DNA from: Pseudomonas benzenivorans
Lineage (GTDB): Bacteria; Pseudomonadota; Gammaproteobacteria; Pseudomonadales; Pseudomonadaceae
Direction: 5' to 3'
NCBI RefSeq assembly: GCF_900100495.1
Contig: NZ_FNCT01000002.1
Location: 248,001-312,000, forward strand
Length of the DNA stretch: 64,000 nucleotides
The notes below the pieces were generated by a model, which saw only the letters and a program-made list of their open reading frames with translations, searched no databases and had not been told where the DNA came from. The translations under genes were made by a program, and so were the position numbers. Below, in pieces: positions 26,139 through 36,583 of the stretch (position 1 is its first letter; every line of letters starts with the position of its first letter).

Positions 26139-29100
26139 TCAGCGCTCCTCGACCACCAGGCGTCCCGGCGTTTCGCCCAGCGCCTGCCAGTTCGGCCGGT
26201 ACATGGATTCCACCTGCGGCGGCGGCACCCGGTAGCTGCCGGGGGTGACGGCGCGGGCCAGGTAGAGCAGGTGGCTGGTGTCGTAGCCGCTGACGTCCAG
26301 CGCCGCGACGTAGCGGTCGCCACGGAACTCCTGGTGCTTGATCCGCGCGTTGCTCATCGACTTCTGCCAGTCCTTTACCGCGCTGCCGGCGTCCTCCAGG
26401 CTGGCGGCGCTCTGCGCCAGATTCTGGTTTTCCAGCTCCAGCCCGGCCGGCAGCAGGTCGACCACCAAGGCATCCGGCACCCGCTGCCTGGCCGCCACCG
26501 CCAGGTGCACCAGCACCAGCTCGCCGCTCTGCAGCGCCTGCAGGTCCAGCGGGCGGCCGTCCAGGCCCAGGTATTCGCGGGAGATGCTGAGGTTCTCGCC
26601 GCCAGCCGCCGGCGCCCTGGCCGGATAGCCGGACAGGGTCAGTTGCTGGTACAGCGGCGCAGCGCCCGCGTTGCTGATGGTCAGGGGGGCGGCCAGTTCG
26701 CTGCCGTCCAGCTTGAGGCCGGACTGGGCATCGCTCAGCTCGAATTCGAAGGCGCCGCTGCGCAGTGCCGCGCGCCAGGCCGGCTCCGGCTTGGCCAGCA
26801 GGGTGCGTCCGGCCAGGTACAGCGCGTTGCGCTCCTGGGTCGACAGCCATTGCTGGCTGGCGACCTCGTCGGCCAGGGCGAACAGCCGCTGTTCGCGGCT
26901 GCCGGCGGCCAGGTCGTGCTCCTCGAGCAGGGCCAGGATCAGCGCCTGGTCGCGCAGCGCGCTGCCGTAGTCGGCCAGCCAGCGCTGGCTGTCGCGGCCA
27001 CGCGCCAGGCCGGCGGCCAGGGCCTGATTGGCCCGCGGCTGGTCGCCCATCTTCTGCAAGGCAATGGCCAGGTGCACCAGCGGCAGCCCGGACTGCGCAG
27101 CCGCGCGGCGCTCGTACAGGCTGCGCAAGGCGCCCAGCGGCGCCTGCTGGCTGCGCGCCAACACATAACCGGCATAGGCCTGCACGGCGAAGCGGCTGTG
27201 CTCGGCGTCGTCGCTGTAGTCGACCTCGATCAGGTTGGGTTCCTGGACATAGCGCAGCAGCCGCTCGCTGGCCTTCTTCAATGCCTCCGCCGGCACGCCG
27301 AAGCCTTGCTCGCGGGCGCGCAGGAGGAAGTCGCTGACATAGGCGCTCAGCCAGTATTCCTCGTCGCCGTCGGCGCCCCACAGGCCGAAACCGCCGTTGT
27401 GCCGCTGCATGCCCAGCAGGCGCTCGATGCCCAGCTCGATGGCGCGCTTGCGCTGTGCGTCCGGCTCGCCCTCCAGGCCCAGGCGCTTGAGGCTCGCCGC
27501 GTCGACATAGAGCGACGGATAGAGGCCGCTGGTGGTCTGCTCCAGGCAGCCATAGGGGTAGGCCTTGAGCGCGCGGATCTGCTCGCCGAGGTTGAGCGGC
27601 GGCCGACTGGACAGCGCCAGGCGCGCCTCCAGCCCGGCCGGCTCGAAGGCCTCCAGGGCGCCGGCCGGCAGGCTCCAGGCGTCGCCTTTGAGCACCGCGC
27701 GGAAGTGTTGCAGCTGCGCCGGATAGGCCGGACGAATGCCCAGCGTCCATTCGCGGCGCAGCGGCGACAGCTCCTCGCCGGGCAGCTGTAGCCCTTGCAC
27801 CGTCACCTTGAAGCGGCCCTGGCCGTAGCCGCCGAGGGCGCGCACCGGGATCCGCAGGATGCTGCGTTCGCCAGCGGCCAGGCTGAGGCTAGTCGACGCA
27901 TCGGCAGGCTGGACCAGGCTCAGCTGGCCCTCGGCGCCGAGTTGCACCTGCAGGTGCTGGGCCTGGCCGGACAGGTTGCTCAGGTCCAGCGCCAGGCTGG
28001 TCTGGTCGCCGCCGGCGAGGAAGCGCGGCGCCGACAGTTCGGCGATCAGCGGCGCGGCCACCAGCGTCTTGCCCTCGGCCATGCCGTAGCGCTCGTCGCT
28101 CCAGGCCTGGGCCATCAAGCGCAGTTCGCCGTTGAACTCGGGGATGTCCAGGCTGACCTGGCCCTCGCCCTGCTCGTTCAGCTGCAGCGGCTGGCTCTGC
28201 AGGGCGACGATCAGCACGCTGGTGTCCGGGCGCTTGCCGCCGGCGGCCAGCGCCGCGTCGCCACCGAAGGCCAGCTTGGCCAGCCGGCCCTGTCCGGCTT
28301 CGATCAGTTGCCCGTAGACGTCCAGCTGGTCGGCGCCGTAGGCCTTACGGCCGAACAACGCGGCGAACGGATCCGGCGTGGCGTACTCGGTGATGTTGAG
28401 GATGCCGGCATCCACCGCGGCGAGCAGCACCTGGACCTTTTCCGGCACGCTGCCGTCGGCATTGCGCGCCTGCACCTTGACCTTGAGCGGCTGGTTCGGG
28501 CGCATCTTTTCGGCTGCCGTCAGGCTCAGCGCCAGCTGGCGCGGCACCCGTTCGAGCGGCAGGTGCAGCAGGCCGACCGCGCGCTTGGGCGTGGCATTGC
28601 TCTTGCGCTCGCCGGGGCGGATCACCAGGGCGCTGACATACAGGTCGTGGCGCGCCCAGTCCTTGGCGATGGGGATGCCGAAGGCCTTGCCCTCGGCCGG
28701 CACCGCGATTTCCTGCCACCACAGCGGGCCGTCGCTGGACTCCACCAGCAGGTAGCCGCTGCCGGCCGCCGGCGGCGTGACCGTGACCCGCGCCGTGTCG
28801 CCGTCGGCATAGGCCGGCTTATCCAGCGCCAGCTTGACCTGGTCCGGGCGCACCGCGCCGCCGTCGGCGTTGTCCTGCCAGCGGTAGCCGGCCCAGAAGC
28901 GCAGGCTGCTGAGCAGGCCGGTCTGGGCGTCGATCACCTCGACCCGATAGGGCCCCCACTCCACCGGGAAGCTGATCTTCGCCGTGCCGCCGGCGGCGAC
29001 GCTGAGGCTTTCCTCGTTGAGGGTGAGGAACTTCTCGCTGTAGTTATGGCTCCAGCCGTCGCTCTCGGAGAAGTTCCAGTAGTAGTCGCGGCGTTCGCGG

Positions 29101-31043
29101 ACCAGCCGCACGGTCAATTGCTCGGCGGCCAGCTTGTGGCCGGCGGCATCGGCCACCAGCACCTCGAATTCGGCCAGGCTGTCGGCGTCGACCTGCTCGC
29201 CGTCGAACACGCCACGCACGCCCGGCAGCCGCTCGGCCGGCCACACCGGCTGGATCAGCCGGCGAGTGATCGGCCGCCCGCCGGACTCCTGCAGGCTGGC
29301 CTGGAGGATCAGGCGCAGCGGCGACTTGGCCTCGGCCCAGCGACTGTCGATATCCAGGCTGGCCTGGCCCTGCTGGTCCAGGCTGGTTTCGTCCAGCTCG
29401 ATATCCTGGCTCAACTCCTCCTCGGTGACCGAACCGAACTGATAACCCGGCAGGCTCGCCACCGCCTCGCGCAGCGGGCGCACGTAGAGCTGGCCGCTGA
29501 GGCGGTTGCCGGCGGCCGGCGCGCCATACAGGTAGCGCCCGCTCACCGCGAAGCGCGCGCTGTCGCCCGGCGCGAAGGGGCTGTCACTGCCCTTCAGCTC
29601 CAGTGCCAGGCGTTCGGGGAGGAAGTCCTCGACGGCGAACTCGTACAGCTGCGGCCTGCCGTCGCCGAGGTCGAACAGCAGTTGCCAGCGCCCGGTCGGC
29701 GCCTCCTCGGCCAGTTGCAGCTGGTATTGGTAGAGGCCGGAAGCATCGGCCTGCCAGACGAACTTGCGGCTGACCTGCTCGTCCGGCCGGCGCACCTCGA
29801 CGTTCACTGGCTGCGCCGGCACCGCGCGGCCGTCGGCATCGCGCAGCAGGGCGTTGAGCAGCACGGTTTCGCCGGGGCGATAGAGGTCGCGCGGGCCGAA
29901 CACGAAGAACTGCAAGGGGTGCGCCTGTGCTCCGGCGATATCGAACTCGGCCAGGTCCAGCGCTGGGCCGTTCAGGCGCAGCAGGCTGGTCTGGCCGTCC
30001 TGGCGCGCCAGCAGCAGCTCGGCCTTGGCCGGCAGCGGCAGCTCGGCGTGGCCGGCCTCGTCGGTCTTGCCCTCGGCCAGCAGCTGGCCCTGGTCATCCA
30101 GCAGTTCCAGTTCGACCGCGGCCAGTGCCGCGCCGCCGGCCAGGGCCTGGGTGAACACGTCCAGGCGCTGGCGGTAGCGGTGCGCGGACAGGCCGATGTC
30201 GCTCAGGCTGAACAGCGTGGCCGGCTGCGAGTAGCTGTAGCTGCCCGCCTCGCGCATCACCGCCAGGTACACGCCGGGCTGCTGCAACGGCGCCAGGCCG
30301 GCGATCGGCAGCAGCAGGGTTTCCCGCGTGTTGCGCGCCGGGTCGAGGTCGAAGCGCCCGCCGTAGACCAGCTCGGCCATCGGCAGCAGCTGCTGCGCCT
30401 CCCAGGTGTCGAGGTTGCTGCTGCGCCCCCATTGGCCGAGAAAGCGCGGCAGCGCCTGCGGCTTGATGCGGAAGAACTCGACGTTGACCTTGTCGACGTT
30501 CAGCGCGATCACCGGCAGGCCTTCGGCCAAGCGGGTCGGCAGCAGCGAGCCGCGGCTGGCGAAGCCGACGCTGGCTTGCAGGTCGCGGGTCTGCAGGCGG
30601 CTGACGTGCTCCTCGGCCAGCGCCGCGCCATTCACCGCGCGCAGCCCGGCATCCACCGTAAGCACCAGTTTGCGCTGCGGTTCCAGGTGGCGCAGGCGTA
30701 GCTCCATCAGGTTGTCGCTCAGTTCCCAGGCGCCGTCGACCTTGCCGTCCTTGCTGTCGACCAGGTGCAGGCGCTCGGCGAAGTTCTGCTCCGCCTCGAG
30801 CGGCACGGAGAAACTCACCGAGAGGGTGCTGGCGCCCTCCAGCTGGACTTCCGAGACGTCCACCACCCTCAGCTCGCGACCGGCGTAACGCGCGGCCAGC
30901 GCGGCGCGGTCGAGCGCTGGCCTGGCCGCCTCGACACTGGCGGGCGGGGCGGACGGGGCGACTTTGGCGGGTTCGGGGGTGGAGGAATCACAGGCGCTGA
31001 GCAGGCTCAGGACAAGTGCCAGAAGCAGTCCTTTGTTCGGCAT
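26139..31043 (-). CDS. yfhM: Bacterial alpha-2-macroglobulin lipoprotein (YfhM-type)
   Basis: A 1634-residue periplasmic lipoprotein that traps attacking proteases. The lipobox LLSAC (cleavage at about C18) directs it to a membrane. Successive MG domains fill the first ~1000 residues. The thioester motif CLEQ in YPYGCLEQTTSGLYPS (about residue 1165) is intact, with the alpha-helical TED domain after it (ERLLGMQRHNGGFGLWGADGDEEYWLSAYVSDFLL). The size is close to E. coli YfhM (about 1650 residues). ATG 31043 is chosen because GGAG lies just upstream; a TTG 12 bases further up is possible. Its classical partner pbpC lies on the same strand 2.4 kb away, separated by the collagen-like cluster. Confidence 0.93.
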   Translation of the reverse strand: MPNKGLLLALVLSLLSACDSSTPEPAKVAPSAPPASVEAARPALDRAALAARYAGRELRVVDVSEVQLEGASTLSVSFSVPLEAEQNFAERLHLVDSKDGKVDGAWELSDNLMELRLRHLEPQRKLVLTVDAGLRAVNGAALAEEHVSRLQTRDLQASVGFASRGSLLPTRLAEGLPVIALNVDKVNVEFFRIKPQALPRFLGQWGRSSNLDTWEAQQLLPMAELVYGGRFDLDPARNTRETLLLPIAGLAPLQQPGVYLAVMREAGSYSYSQPATLFSLSDIGLSAHRYRQRLDVFTQALAGGAALAAVELELLDDQGQLLAEGKTDEAGHAELPLPAKAELLLARQDGQTSLLRLNGPALDLAEFDIAGAQAHPLQFFVFGPRDLYRPGETVLLNALLRDADGRAVPAQPVNVEVRRPDEQVSRKFVWQADASGLYQYQLQLAEEAPTGRWQLLFDLGDGRPQLYEFAVEDFLPERLALELKGSDSPFAPGDSARFAVSGRYLYGAPAAGNRLSGQLYVRPLREAVASLPGYQFGSVTEEELSQDIELDETSLDQQGQASLDIDSRWAEAKSPLRLILQASLQESGGRPITRRLIQPVWPAERLPGVRGVFDGEQVDADSLAEFEVLVADAAGHKLAAEQLTVRLVRERRDYYWNFSESDGWSHNYSEKFLTLNEESLSVAAGGTAKISFPVEWGPYRVEVIDAQTGLLSSLRFWAGYRWQDNADGGAVRPDQVKLALDKPAYADGDTARVTVTPPAAGSGYLLVESSDGPLWWQEIAVPAEGKAFGIPIAKDWARHDLYVSALVIRPGERKSNATPKRAVGLLHLPLERVPRQLALSLTAAEKMRPNQPLKVKVQARNADGSVPEKVQVLLAAVDAGILNITEYATPDPFAALFGRKAYGADQLDVYGQLIEAGQGRLAKLAFGGDAALAAGGKRPDTSVLIVALQSQPLQLNEQGEGQVSLDIPEFNGELRLMAQAWSDERYGMAEGKTLVAAPLIAELSAPRFLAGGDQTSLALDLSNLSGQAQHLQVQLGAEGQLSLVQPADASTSLSLAAGERSILRIPVRALGGYGQGRFKVTVQGLQLPGEELSPLRREWTLGIRPAYPAQLQHFRAVLKGDAWSLPAGALEAFEPAGLEARLALSSRPPLNLGEQIRALKAYPYGCLEQTTSGLYPSLYVDAASLKRLGLEGEPDAQRKRAIELGIERLLGMQRHNGGFGLWGADGDEEYWLSAYVSDFLLRAREQGFGVPAEALKKASERLLRYVQEPNLIEVDYSDDAEHSRFAVQAYAGYVLARSQQAPLGALRSLYERRAAAQSGLPLVHLAIALQKMGDQPRANQALAAGLARGRDSQRWLADYGSALRDQALILALLEEHDLAAGSREQRLFALADEVASQQWLSTQERNALYLAGRTLLAKPEPAWRAALRSGAFEFELSDAQSGLKLDGSELAAPLTISNAGAAPLYQQLTLSGYPARAPAAGGENLSISREYLGLDGRPLDLQALQSGELVLVHLAVAARQRVPDALVVDLLPAGLELENQNLAQSAASLEDAGSAVKDWQKSMSNARIKHQEFRGDRYVAALDVSGYDTSHLLYLARAVTPGSYRVPPPQVESMYRPNWQALGETPGRLVVEER

Positions 31044-31182
31044 TGCGGGCTCCAACAGAGTGACGGGTGCAGAGGCCAGACACTATAGTCGAGCGCCCCC
31101 GGAGCGACGAGGCCGCCACGGCAAAAGCGCAGAATGACGCACAGCCTGCCCCGCCAGCGCGTTGGCGGGGCGGGCTTTCAGC

Positions 31183-31647
31183 TCAATGGCAGAGTTCGCA
31201 GACCTCGGCGTTGGGTGCCAGCTTGAAGAACTCGTCGACCGGCATATGCACCAGGCTCTCGTGGTCACCGGCCTCCAGGTAGATGTCCTGCTGGCGGACC
31301 AGCGCCGAGTCGATCAGCATGTCCAGGCCATAGACCTCGCCCAGCGCCGGCACCGCGCCGCGCTCGCAGTCCTTGAACAGCGTGGCCAGGCTCTGCTCGC
31401 CGCTCAGTTGCCAGCGCCGCGGGCCCTTGCGCACCTTGCTCAGGTCCAGTTGGCGATTGGCCGGCAACACGGCCATCAGGTAATGCCCGCGCCGGTCGTC
31501 GAGAATCACCGACTTGGCCATCCGCGCGACGGGAATGCCGGCCTTGCGCGCCGACTCCAGGCTGGTCGCCGAATGCTCGTGCTCGACCAGATCGAACTGA
31601 CAGTGCGCCCGCCGCAGGCTGCGCACCAGAGTATCCGCCATATGCAT
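31183..31647 (-). CDS. YbaK/ProX-type aminoacyl-tRNA deacylase domain protein
   Basis: A 154-residue single-domain protein of the YbaK/prolyl-tRNA-editing family, which hydrolyses mischarged aminoacyl-tRNAs in the cytoplasm. Family features are SATSLESARKAGIPVARMAKSVILDD (with the conserved Lys of AKSVIL), YLMAVLPANRQLDLSKVRK and GEVYGLDMLIDSALVRQQDIYLEAGDHESLVHMPVDEFFKL. Start ATG 31647 follows AGGAGG; ATG 31641 two codons on is also possible. Which tRNA it edits cannot be told. A gap of about 140 bases separates it from yfhM on the same strand. Confidence 0.82.
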   Translation of the reverse strand: MHMADTLVRSLRRAHCQFDLVEHEHSATSLESARKAGIPVARMAKSVILDDRRGHYLMAVLPANRQLDLSKVRKGPRRWQLSGEQSLATLFKDCERGAVPALGEVYGLDMLIDSALVRQQDIYLEAGDHESLVHMPVDEFFKLAPNAEVCELCH

Positions 31648-31838
31648 GATCCACCTCCTCGACCGCTCCCCGCTGGCGGCCACTGCTGATCCGCCCCCTG
31701 GCTACAGTCTAGTCGGCCCGGCCCGGCCGCAGCGGCGACGGCAAGAAACGCTTGCTGCTATGGCGCGCCCGGCATAGTCGCAAATGCACTATCGATGCGG
31801 GCGCAGATGCGGGCGCCGACGCCGACCGGTCCCGCCCC

Positions 31839-31844
31839 TATAAT
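31839..31844 (+). promoter_or_regulatory. Consensus -10 box upstream of the MATE gene
   Basis: TATAAT at 31839-31844 is a perfect -10 hexamer 21 bases before the ATG at 31866, giving a short leader with ribosome site CGGAG. No strong -35 was found at 17 bases. Confidence 0.5.
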
Positions 31845-31865
31845 CGGCATTTTCCCGGAGCCCCC

Positions 31866-33236
31866 ATGTCCGCATTGCTCGATGCCTGGCAGCACCGTCC
31901 GACCCGGCGCCGGGTCTGGGCGCTGGCTGCGCCGATGATCCTCTCCAACCTGTCGGTGCCGCTGGTGGCGCTGGTCGACAGCGCGGTGGTCGGCCACCTG
32001 CCGCACGCCCACCAGCTCGCCGCGGTGGCGGTCGGCGCCAGCCTCTATACCCTGCTGACCTGGGCCATGGGTTTCCTGCGCATGGGCAGCACCGGCTTCG
32101 CCGCCCAGGCCGCCGGCCGCGGCGACGGCGGCGCGCTGCGCCAGGTGCTGCTGCAGGGCCTGCTGCTCGGCGCCGGCCTGGCGCTGCTGCTGATCCTCGT
32201 CGCGCTGCCCTTCAGCGGCCTGGCCCTGGGCCTGATGCAACCCTCGGCGCAGCTCGATGCGCTGGCCCGAACTTACCTGCAGATCCGCCTGGCTGGCCTG
32301 CCCGCGGCGCTGGCCAGCTACGCGCTGATCGGCTGGCTGCTCGGCAGCCAGAACGCCCGCGGGCCGCTGGCGATCCTGCTGACCTGCAACCTGCTCAATG
32401 TGGCTCTCGACCTGCTGTTCGTCCTCGGCCTGGGCTGGGGCGTGGCCGGCGCCGCCTGGGCCTCGGTGCTCGCCGAGTGGAGCGGTGCCCTGCTCGGCCT
32501 GTGGCTGGCCCGGCGCGCGCTGCAGCGCTATGCCGGGCGCATCGACTGGCCGGCGCTGCGCCGCTGGCCGAGCTGGCGGCCGCTGCTGGCGGTCAATCGC
32601 GACATCTTCATCCGCACCCTGGCGCTGCAGGGGGTGTTTTTCCTGATCACCGTGCAGGGCACCCGCCTGGGCGACGCCACGGTGGCGGCCAATGCTCTGC
32701 TGCTCAACGGCCTGCTGCTCAGCGCGCACGCCCTGGACGGCCTCGCCCATGCCGTCGAGGCGCTGTGCGGGCATGCCCTCGGCGCCGGCGACCGCCAGGC
32801 GCTGCGGCGTAGCCTGATCGTCGCCGGCGCCTGGTCGCTGCTGGCCAGTGCGGGCTTCGCGCTGTTCTTCGGGCTCGGCGGGCACTGGTTCATCGCCCTG
32901 CAGACCGACATAGCGGCGGTGCGCGCCATCGCGCTCGAGTACCTGCCCTACCTGGCGCTGCTGCCGCTGATCGCGGTGTCGAGCTACCTGCTCGACGGCC
33001 TGTTCATCGGCGCCACCCGGGCGCGGGAGATGCGCGACGCCATGCTCCTGGCGCTGCTGCCGAGCCTGGCGCTGGGCTGGCTGCTGCAGCCGCTGGGCAA
33101 CCACGGACTGTGGCTGGCCTTCCTCGGCTTCATGCTGCTGCGCGGCCTCAGCCTGGGCGTCTATGCTGTGCGCCTGAGCCGCCGCGACCGCTGGTTCGGC
33201 GCGCCGGCGCCGCTGCGCCAGCGCCCCGCCGACTGA
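31866..33236 (+). CDS. MATE-family efflux transporter (DinF-like)
   Basis: A 456-residue membrane protein with twelve predicted helices in two homologous halves, typical of MATE exporters driven by Na+ or H+. Signature stretches include RVWALAAPMILSNLSVPLVALVDSAVVGHL near the N-terminus and GDATVAANALLLNGLLLSAHALDGLAHAVEALCGHALGAGDR in the second half, the pattern of the DinF branch. ATG 31866 is used because the earlier in-frame codons overlap the promoter. The ligand is unknown. A DUF2214 gene follows after 24 bases and may be cotranscribed. Confidence 0.88.
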   Translation: MSALLDAWQHRPTRRRVWALAAPMILSNLSVPLVALVDSAVVGHLPHAHQLAAVAVGASLYTLLTWAMGFLRMGSTGFAAQAAGRGDGGALRQVLLQGLLLGAGLALLLILVALPFSGLALGLMQPSAQLDALARTYLQIRLAGLPAALASYALIGWLLGSQNARGPLAILLTCNLLNVALDLLFVLGLGWGVAGAAWASVLAEWSGALLGLWLARRALQRYAGRIDWPALRRWPSWRPLLAVNRDIFIRTLALQGVFFLITVQGTRLGDATVAANALLLNGLLLSAHALDGLAHAVEALCGHALGAGDRQALRRSLIVAGAWSLLASAGFALFFGLGGHWFIALQTDIAAVRAIALEYLPYLALLPLIAVSSYLLDGLFIGATRAREMRDAMLLALLPSLALGWLLQPLGNHGLWLAFLGFMLLRGLSLGVYAVRLSRRDRWFGAPAPLRQRPAD

Positions 33237-33260
33237 GCGCCACCGAGAAAGGAAGCCCCC

Positions 33261-33716
33261 ATGGCCGAAGCCCTTGCCGCCTACCTGCACTACCTGTCGA
33301 TCTTCGCCCTGTTCGCCCTGCTGACCTTCGAACACGGCCTGTTCAAGCTGCCGCTGGACCTGCCGCGGGCACGCCGCCTGCTGCGCATCGACGCCGCCTA
33401 CGGGGCGACCGCCGTGCTGGTGCTGGCCAGCGGCGCCGTGCGCGCGATCTGGTTCGGCAAGGGGCTGGACTACTACCTGCACAACGGCCTGTTCCACGCC
33501 AAGCTCGGCCTGTTCGTGCTGATCGGCCTGCTGTCGATAGTTCCGACCCTGGTCTTCCTCGGTTGGCGCAGCGCCCTGAAGGCCGACCGGCTGCCGCCGC
33601 TCGACCCGCGCCGGGGCCGGCTGGTGACCCTGGTCATCCGCCTGGAACTATTGCTGTTGCTGATCATGCCGCTGCTGGCGGCGCTGATGGCCCGCGGTTT
33701 CGGGCTGATCGGGTAG
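33261..33716 (+). CDS. DUF2214-family membrane protein
   Basis: A 151-residue inner-membrane protein with four predicted helices. It carries the DUF2214 pattern: AAYLHYLSIFALFALLTFEHGLFK, RLLRIDAAYGATAVLVLASGAVRAIWFGKGLDYYLHNGLFHAKLGLFVLIGLLS with conserved Arg and His in membrane positions, and a C-terminal helix pair. No activity is established for the family; the conserved His could bind haem or metal, which is speculative. Start ATG 33261 follows AGGAAG. It ends against a repeat shared with other intergenic gaps. Confidence 0.8.
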   Translation: MAEALAAYLHYLSIFALFALLTFEHGLFKLPLDLPRARRLLRIDAAYGATAVLVLASGAVRAIWFGKGLDYYLHNGLFHAKLGLFVLIGLLSIVPTLVFLGWRSALKADRLPPLDPRRGRLVTLVIRLELLLLLIMPLLAALMARGFGLIG

Positions 33717-33717
33717 A

Positions 33718-33807
33718 TTGGGTTGAGACGCGCAGCGGCGAAGCCCAACGACGGTCTGACACACAGACCCGTGCCAACACCGTTGGGCTTCGCCAAGCTC
33801 AGCCCAA
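33718..33807. repeat. Inverted repeat of the GTAGG(T)TTGGG family between convergent genes
   Basis: TTGGGTTGAG (33718-33727) and GGCGAAGCCCAAC (33737-33749) are mirrored by GTTGGGCTTCGCC (33782-33794) and CTCAGCCCAA (33798-33807). The outer end reads GTAGGTTGGGCTGAG on the minus strand, like the arms at 9844-9895. The loop contains a second small hairpin (GGTCTG/CAGACC). It may terminate both the DUF2214 gene and speA. Confidence 0.6.
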
Positions 33808-33863
33808 CCTACGTGATGCCCCGACCACGCCCTCCTCCAATGGGAGCCGCGGCAACCGGCGCC

Positions 33864-35777
33864 TCAGGACGCCAGGTAGGAGGAGCGGGTCAGGCCCAGG
33901 CGCAGGGCGTCGAGGAACTGGGTGCGTTCGCGCACGCTGATCTTGGCGCTGGCCACCTTGTCGCGGTAGTGGGTCATCAACTCCTCCGGCGACAGGTGCA
34001 CGTAGCGCAGCATGTCCTCGATGGTGTCGTGGGTCTCGATGCCGGCGTGGTACACGCTGCCGTCGGCGTTCTGGTAGATGTTCACCGAGTCGGTGTCGCC
34101 GAACAGGTTGTGCATGTCGCCGAGAATTTCCTGGTAGGCACCGACCAGGAAGATCCCCAGCAGGTAGTCCTCGCCCTCGCGCACCTCGTGCACCGGCAGG
34201 CTGGTCTCGATGCTCTGCTCGTCGACGTACTGCTTGATCTTGCCGTCGGAGTCGCAGGTCAGGTCCTGCAGCACGGCGCGGCGCAGCGGCTCCTCGTCCA
34301 GGCGGTTGAGCGGCAGGATCGGCAGCACCTGGCCGATCGCCCAGGTGTCCGGCAGGCTCTGGAACACCGAGAAGTTGCAGATGTACTTGTCGGCGAGCTT
34401 GTCGTTGAGCTCGTCGAGCACCTGGCGGTGCGAACGCTGACGCGCCTTCAGCGAGTTGTACAGGCGCCGGCAGACGGCGAAGTAGCACTGCTCGGCCAGG
34501 GCCTTCTGCACCAGGCTGATCTTGCCCTCGGCGTACTGCGCGGCGACGTCGCTCATGTAGTGGGTGGCGCGCCAGTAGGTCTCGGTGACCATCTCGATAT
34601 CGGTCGGGCCGAGCAGGTCGACCAGCCACTGCACGGTCTCCGGCAGGCTGGCCTGGTCCTCGATCAGCGGCACCGCGTCGTTGTGTTTCTCCACGTCGGT
34701 GACCTGCACCACCAGCATGGCGTGGTGCGCGGTCAGCGAGCGGCCGCTCTCCGAGAAGATGTGCGGATGCGGCAGCTGCTGGGCATCGCAGAATTCCTTG
34801 AGCATGCCGACCACCACGCCGGCGTAGTCGTCCATGTCGTAGTTGATCGAGCTGGCGTTGCGCGAATGGGTGCCGTCGTAGTCGACCCCGAGGCCACCGC
34901 CGACGTCGATGTGGTCGACCGGCAGGCCCAGGCCGCGCAACTCGCCGTAGTAGCGGATGGCCTCCTTGAAGCCATGCTGGTAGTCGGCCAGGTTGGCGAT
35001 CTGCGAGCCCATGTGGAAATGCAGCAGGCGGATGCCCTGGTCCAGCTTGGCCGCGCGGAAACGCTCGACCACCGCGATCAGCTGCGCGGCGGACAGGCCG
35101 AACTTGGATTTCTCGCCGCCGGTGTCGGCCCACTTGCTCGAGGCCAGCGAGGACAGCCGCACGCGCAGGCCGATCTGCGGGGCGACCCTGAGTTCGGCGG
35201 CCTCCTCGATCACCAGCTGCACCTCGGATTCCTTCTCGATGACGATGAACACGTTGTGCCCGAGCTTCTGTCCCATCAGCGCCAGGCGGATGAACTCGCG
35301 GTCCTTGTAGCCATTGCAGACGATGGTGCCGCCCTTCGGCGCCAGCGCCAGCACCGCCAGCAGCTCGGGCTTGGAGCCGGCCTCCAGGCCGATCGAGACG
35401 TCCTGGGTGGCGATGATGTTCTCGATCACCGCCTCCTGCTGGTTGACCTTGATCGGGTACAACGCGGTGTAGCGGCTCTGGTACTCGAGACGGGCGATGT
35501 TGGCGTCGAAGGCGCCGGTCAGCTGGCGCACGCGGTCCTGCAGGATGTCCGGAAAGCGCACCAGCAGCGGCAGGCTGAGGCCGCTCTGGCGCAACTCGTC
35601 GACCTGTTCGAACAGGTCGATCGGCATGCTCGCCGGACCATTCGGACGCACTTCGACGCGGCCGCGGTCATTGATCGCGAAGTACCCCGCGCCCCAATGG
35701 CGTATGCCATAGACGCTGCGGCTGTCCGCCACGGTCCACTGGCTGCCGTCATCTTTGCGTGTGCGTCGTGCAGACAT
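33864..35777 (-). CDS. speA: Biosynthetic arginine decarboxylase SpeA
   Basis: A 637-residue PLP enzyme converting arginine to agmatine, the first step of putrescine and spermidine synthesis. The PLP lysine lies in [15 protein letters not shown], and the group IV decarboxylase features [56 protein letters not shown] and [15 protein letters not shown] are intact. Length matches the E. coli enzyme (about 658). ATG 35777 has a GGGAG site; the 16 codons upstream are not conserved. It is the first gene of the block matching PA4839 onward. Confidence 0.95.
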   Translation of the reverse strand: MSARRTRKDDGSQWTVADSRSVYGIRHWGAGYFAINDRGRVEVRPNGPASMPIDLFEQVDELRQSGLSLPLLVRFPDILQDRVRQLTGAFDANIARLEYQSRYTALYPIKVNQQEAVIENIIATQDVSIGLEAGSKPELLAVLALAPKGGTIVCNGYKDREFIRLALMGQKLGHNVFIVIEKESEVQLVIEEAAELRVAPQIGLRVRLSSLASSKWADTGGEKSKFGLSAAQLIAVVERFRAAKLDQGIRLLHFHMGSQIANLADYQHGFKEAIRYYGELRGLGLPVDHIDVGGGLGVDYDGTHSRNASSINYDMDDYAGVVVGMLKEFCDAQQLPHPHIFSESGRSLTAHHAMLVVQVTDVEKHNDAVPLIEDQASLPETVQWLVDLLGPTDIEMVTETYWRATHYMSDVAAQYAEGKISLVQKALAEQCYFAVCRRLYNSLKARQRSHRQVLDELNDKLADKYICNFSVFQSLPDTWAIGQVLPILPLNRLDEEPLRRAVLQDLTCDSDGKIKQYVDEQSIETSLPVHEVREGEDYLLGIFLVGAYQEILGDMHNLFGDTDSVNIYQNADGSVYHAGIETHDTIEDMLRYVHLSPEELMTHYRDKVASAKISVRERTQFLDALRLGLTRSSYLAS

Positions 35778-35914
35778 CGAGTTCTCCCTTGCTAGAGATG
35801 GAGGGCCCGGGCGCGGCCCGGGCAACAGCAGATTAAAGTCAGCAAATGACGATTGCTCGGCAGTCGACTGGCGCTCTGCCGAGGAAGTTTAGAAGCAATG
35901 CCGCCGCTGGCCGG

Positions 35915-36286
35915 CTAACCGCCGGATTTCTTCGCCTGGAAACCGCGCTTGCGCAGCTCCTCGAGCAGCAGCTCGACATGCTCGCCCTGGATCTCGATCA
36001 CCCCGTCCTTCAGCGCACCGCCGCAGCCGCAGCGCTTCTTCAGCGCGCTGGCCAGTTCCTTGAGGGCATCCTCGGCCAGGGGCACACCGCTGATGGTGGT
36101 CACCGTCTTGCCGCCGCGGCCCTTGCTTTCGCGGCGCACACGGGCAATCCCATCGCCGGCGGGGATCAGGCTGTTCTTGCAGATACAGGCAGCCACCGGC
36201 TGGGCGCAGTCCGGGCAATGCCGGCCGCTGTCGGTGGAATACACCAGGCCGCCGAGGGCGGAGAACGAAGAGGCTTTCTTGACCAC
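35915..36286 (-). CDS. yciH: SUI1/YciH-family translation factor
   Basis: A 123-residue homologue of eukaryotic eIF1 (SUI1). An N-terminal zinc-ribbon-like motif CPDCAQPVAACIC is followed by the SUI1 core (GIARVRRESKGRGGKTVTTISGVPLAEDALKELASALKKRCGCGGALKDGVIEIQGEH). The start is GTG 36286 (VVKKASSFSALGGLVYSTDSGRHCPDC) with GAGGAA upstream; the longer ATG frame adds 71 residues with no similarity. Bacterial YciH modulates initiation-codon choice. Position after speA equals PA4840. Confidence 0.87.
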   Translation of the reverse strand: MVKKASSFSALGGLVYSTDSGRHCPDCAQPVAACICKNSLIPAGDGIARVRRESKGRGGKTVTTISGVPLAEDALKELASALKKRCGCGGALKDGVIEIQGEHVELLLEELRKRGFQAKKSGG

Positions 36287-36583
36287 CGGCTTTTCCTCAT
36301 GAGGGGTCAGGATAGCGACTGGTCGGCGAGTGCCGACCGCGAAGCCCCACTCTGGCAGGGGCAGCGCAACCGGACTGGCGTCCGGCTTGAAAAGGCCGCG
36401 CAGTGTAACGGCAAAGATCGCCCTTGCTAAGTGCAAAAATGCGCCATTGATCAGTGGATTGGCGACCCCGTGCAGCATCCCGCACGCAGCGCCCGCCAAT
36501 CCCGCACAACGCTGCGCTTTCGCGACCCGCCATAGACGCGGAGCGCGACGCCCGGCAGACCTGAAGCCTGTTGGGCTTCGGCG
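36287..36583. other. Intergenic region between the SUI1 and Nudix genes
   Basis: A 297-base gap with no supportable gene. A CTTGCTAAGTG stretch at 36423-36433 and the usual AT-richer patch suggest a promoter for the SUI1 gene on the minus strand, but no clear boxes can be assigned. Confidence 0.35.
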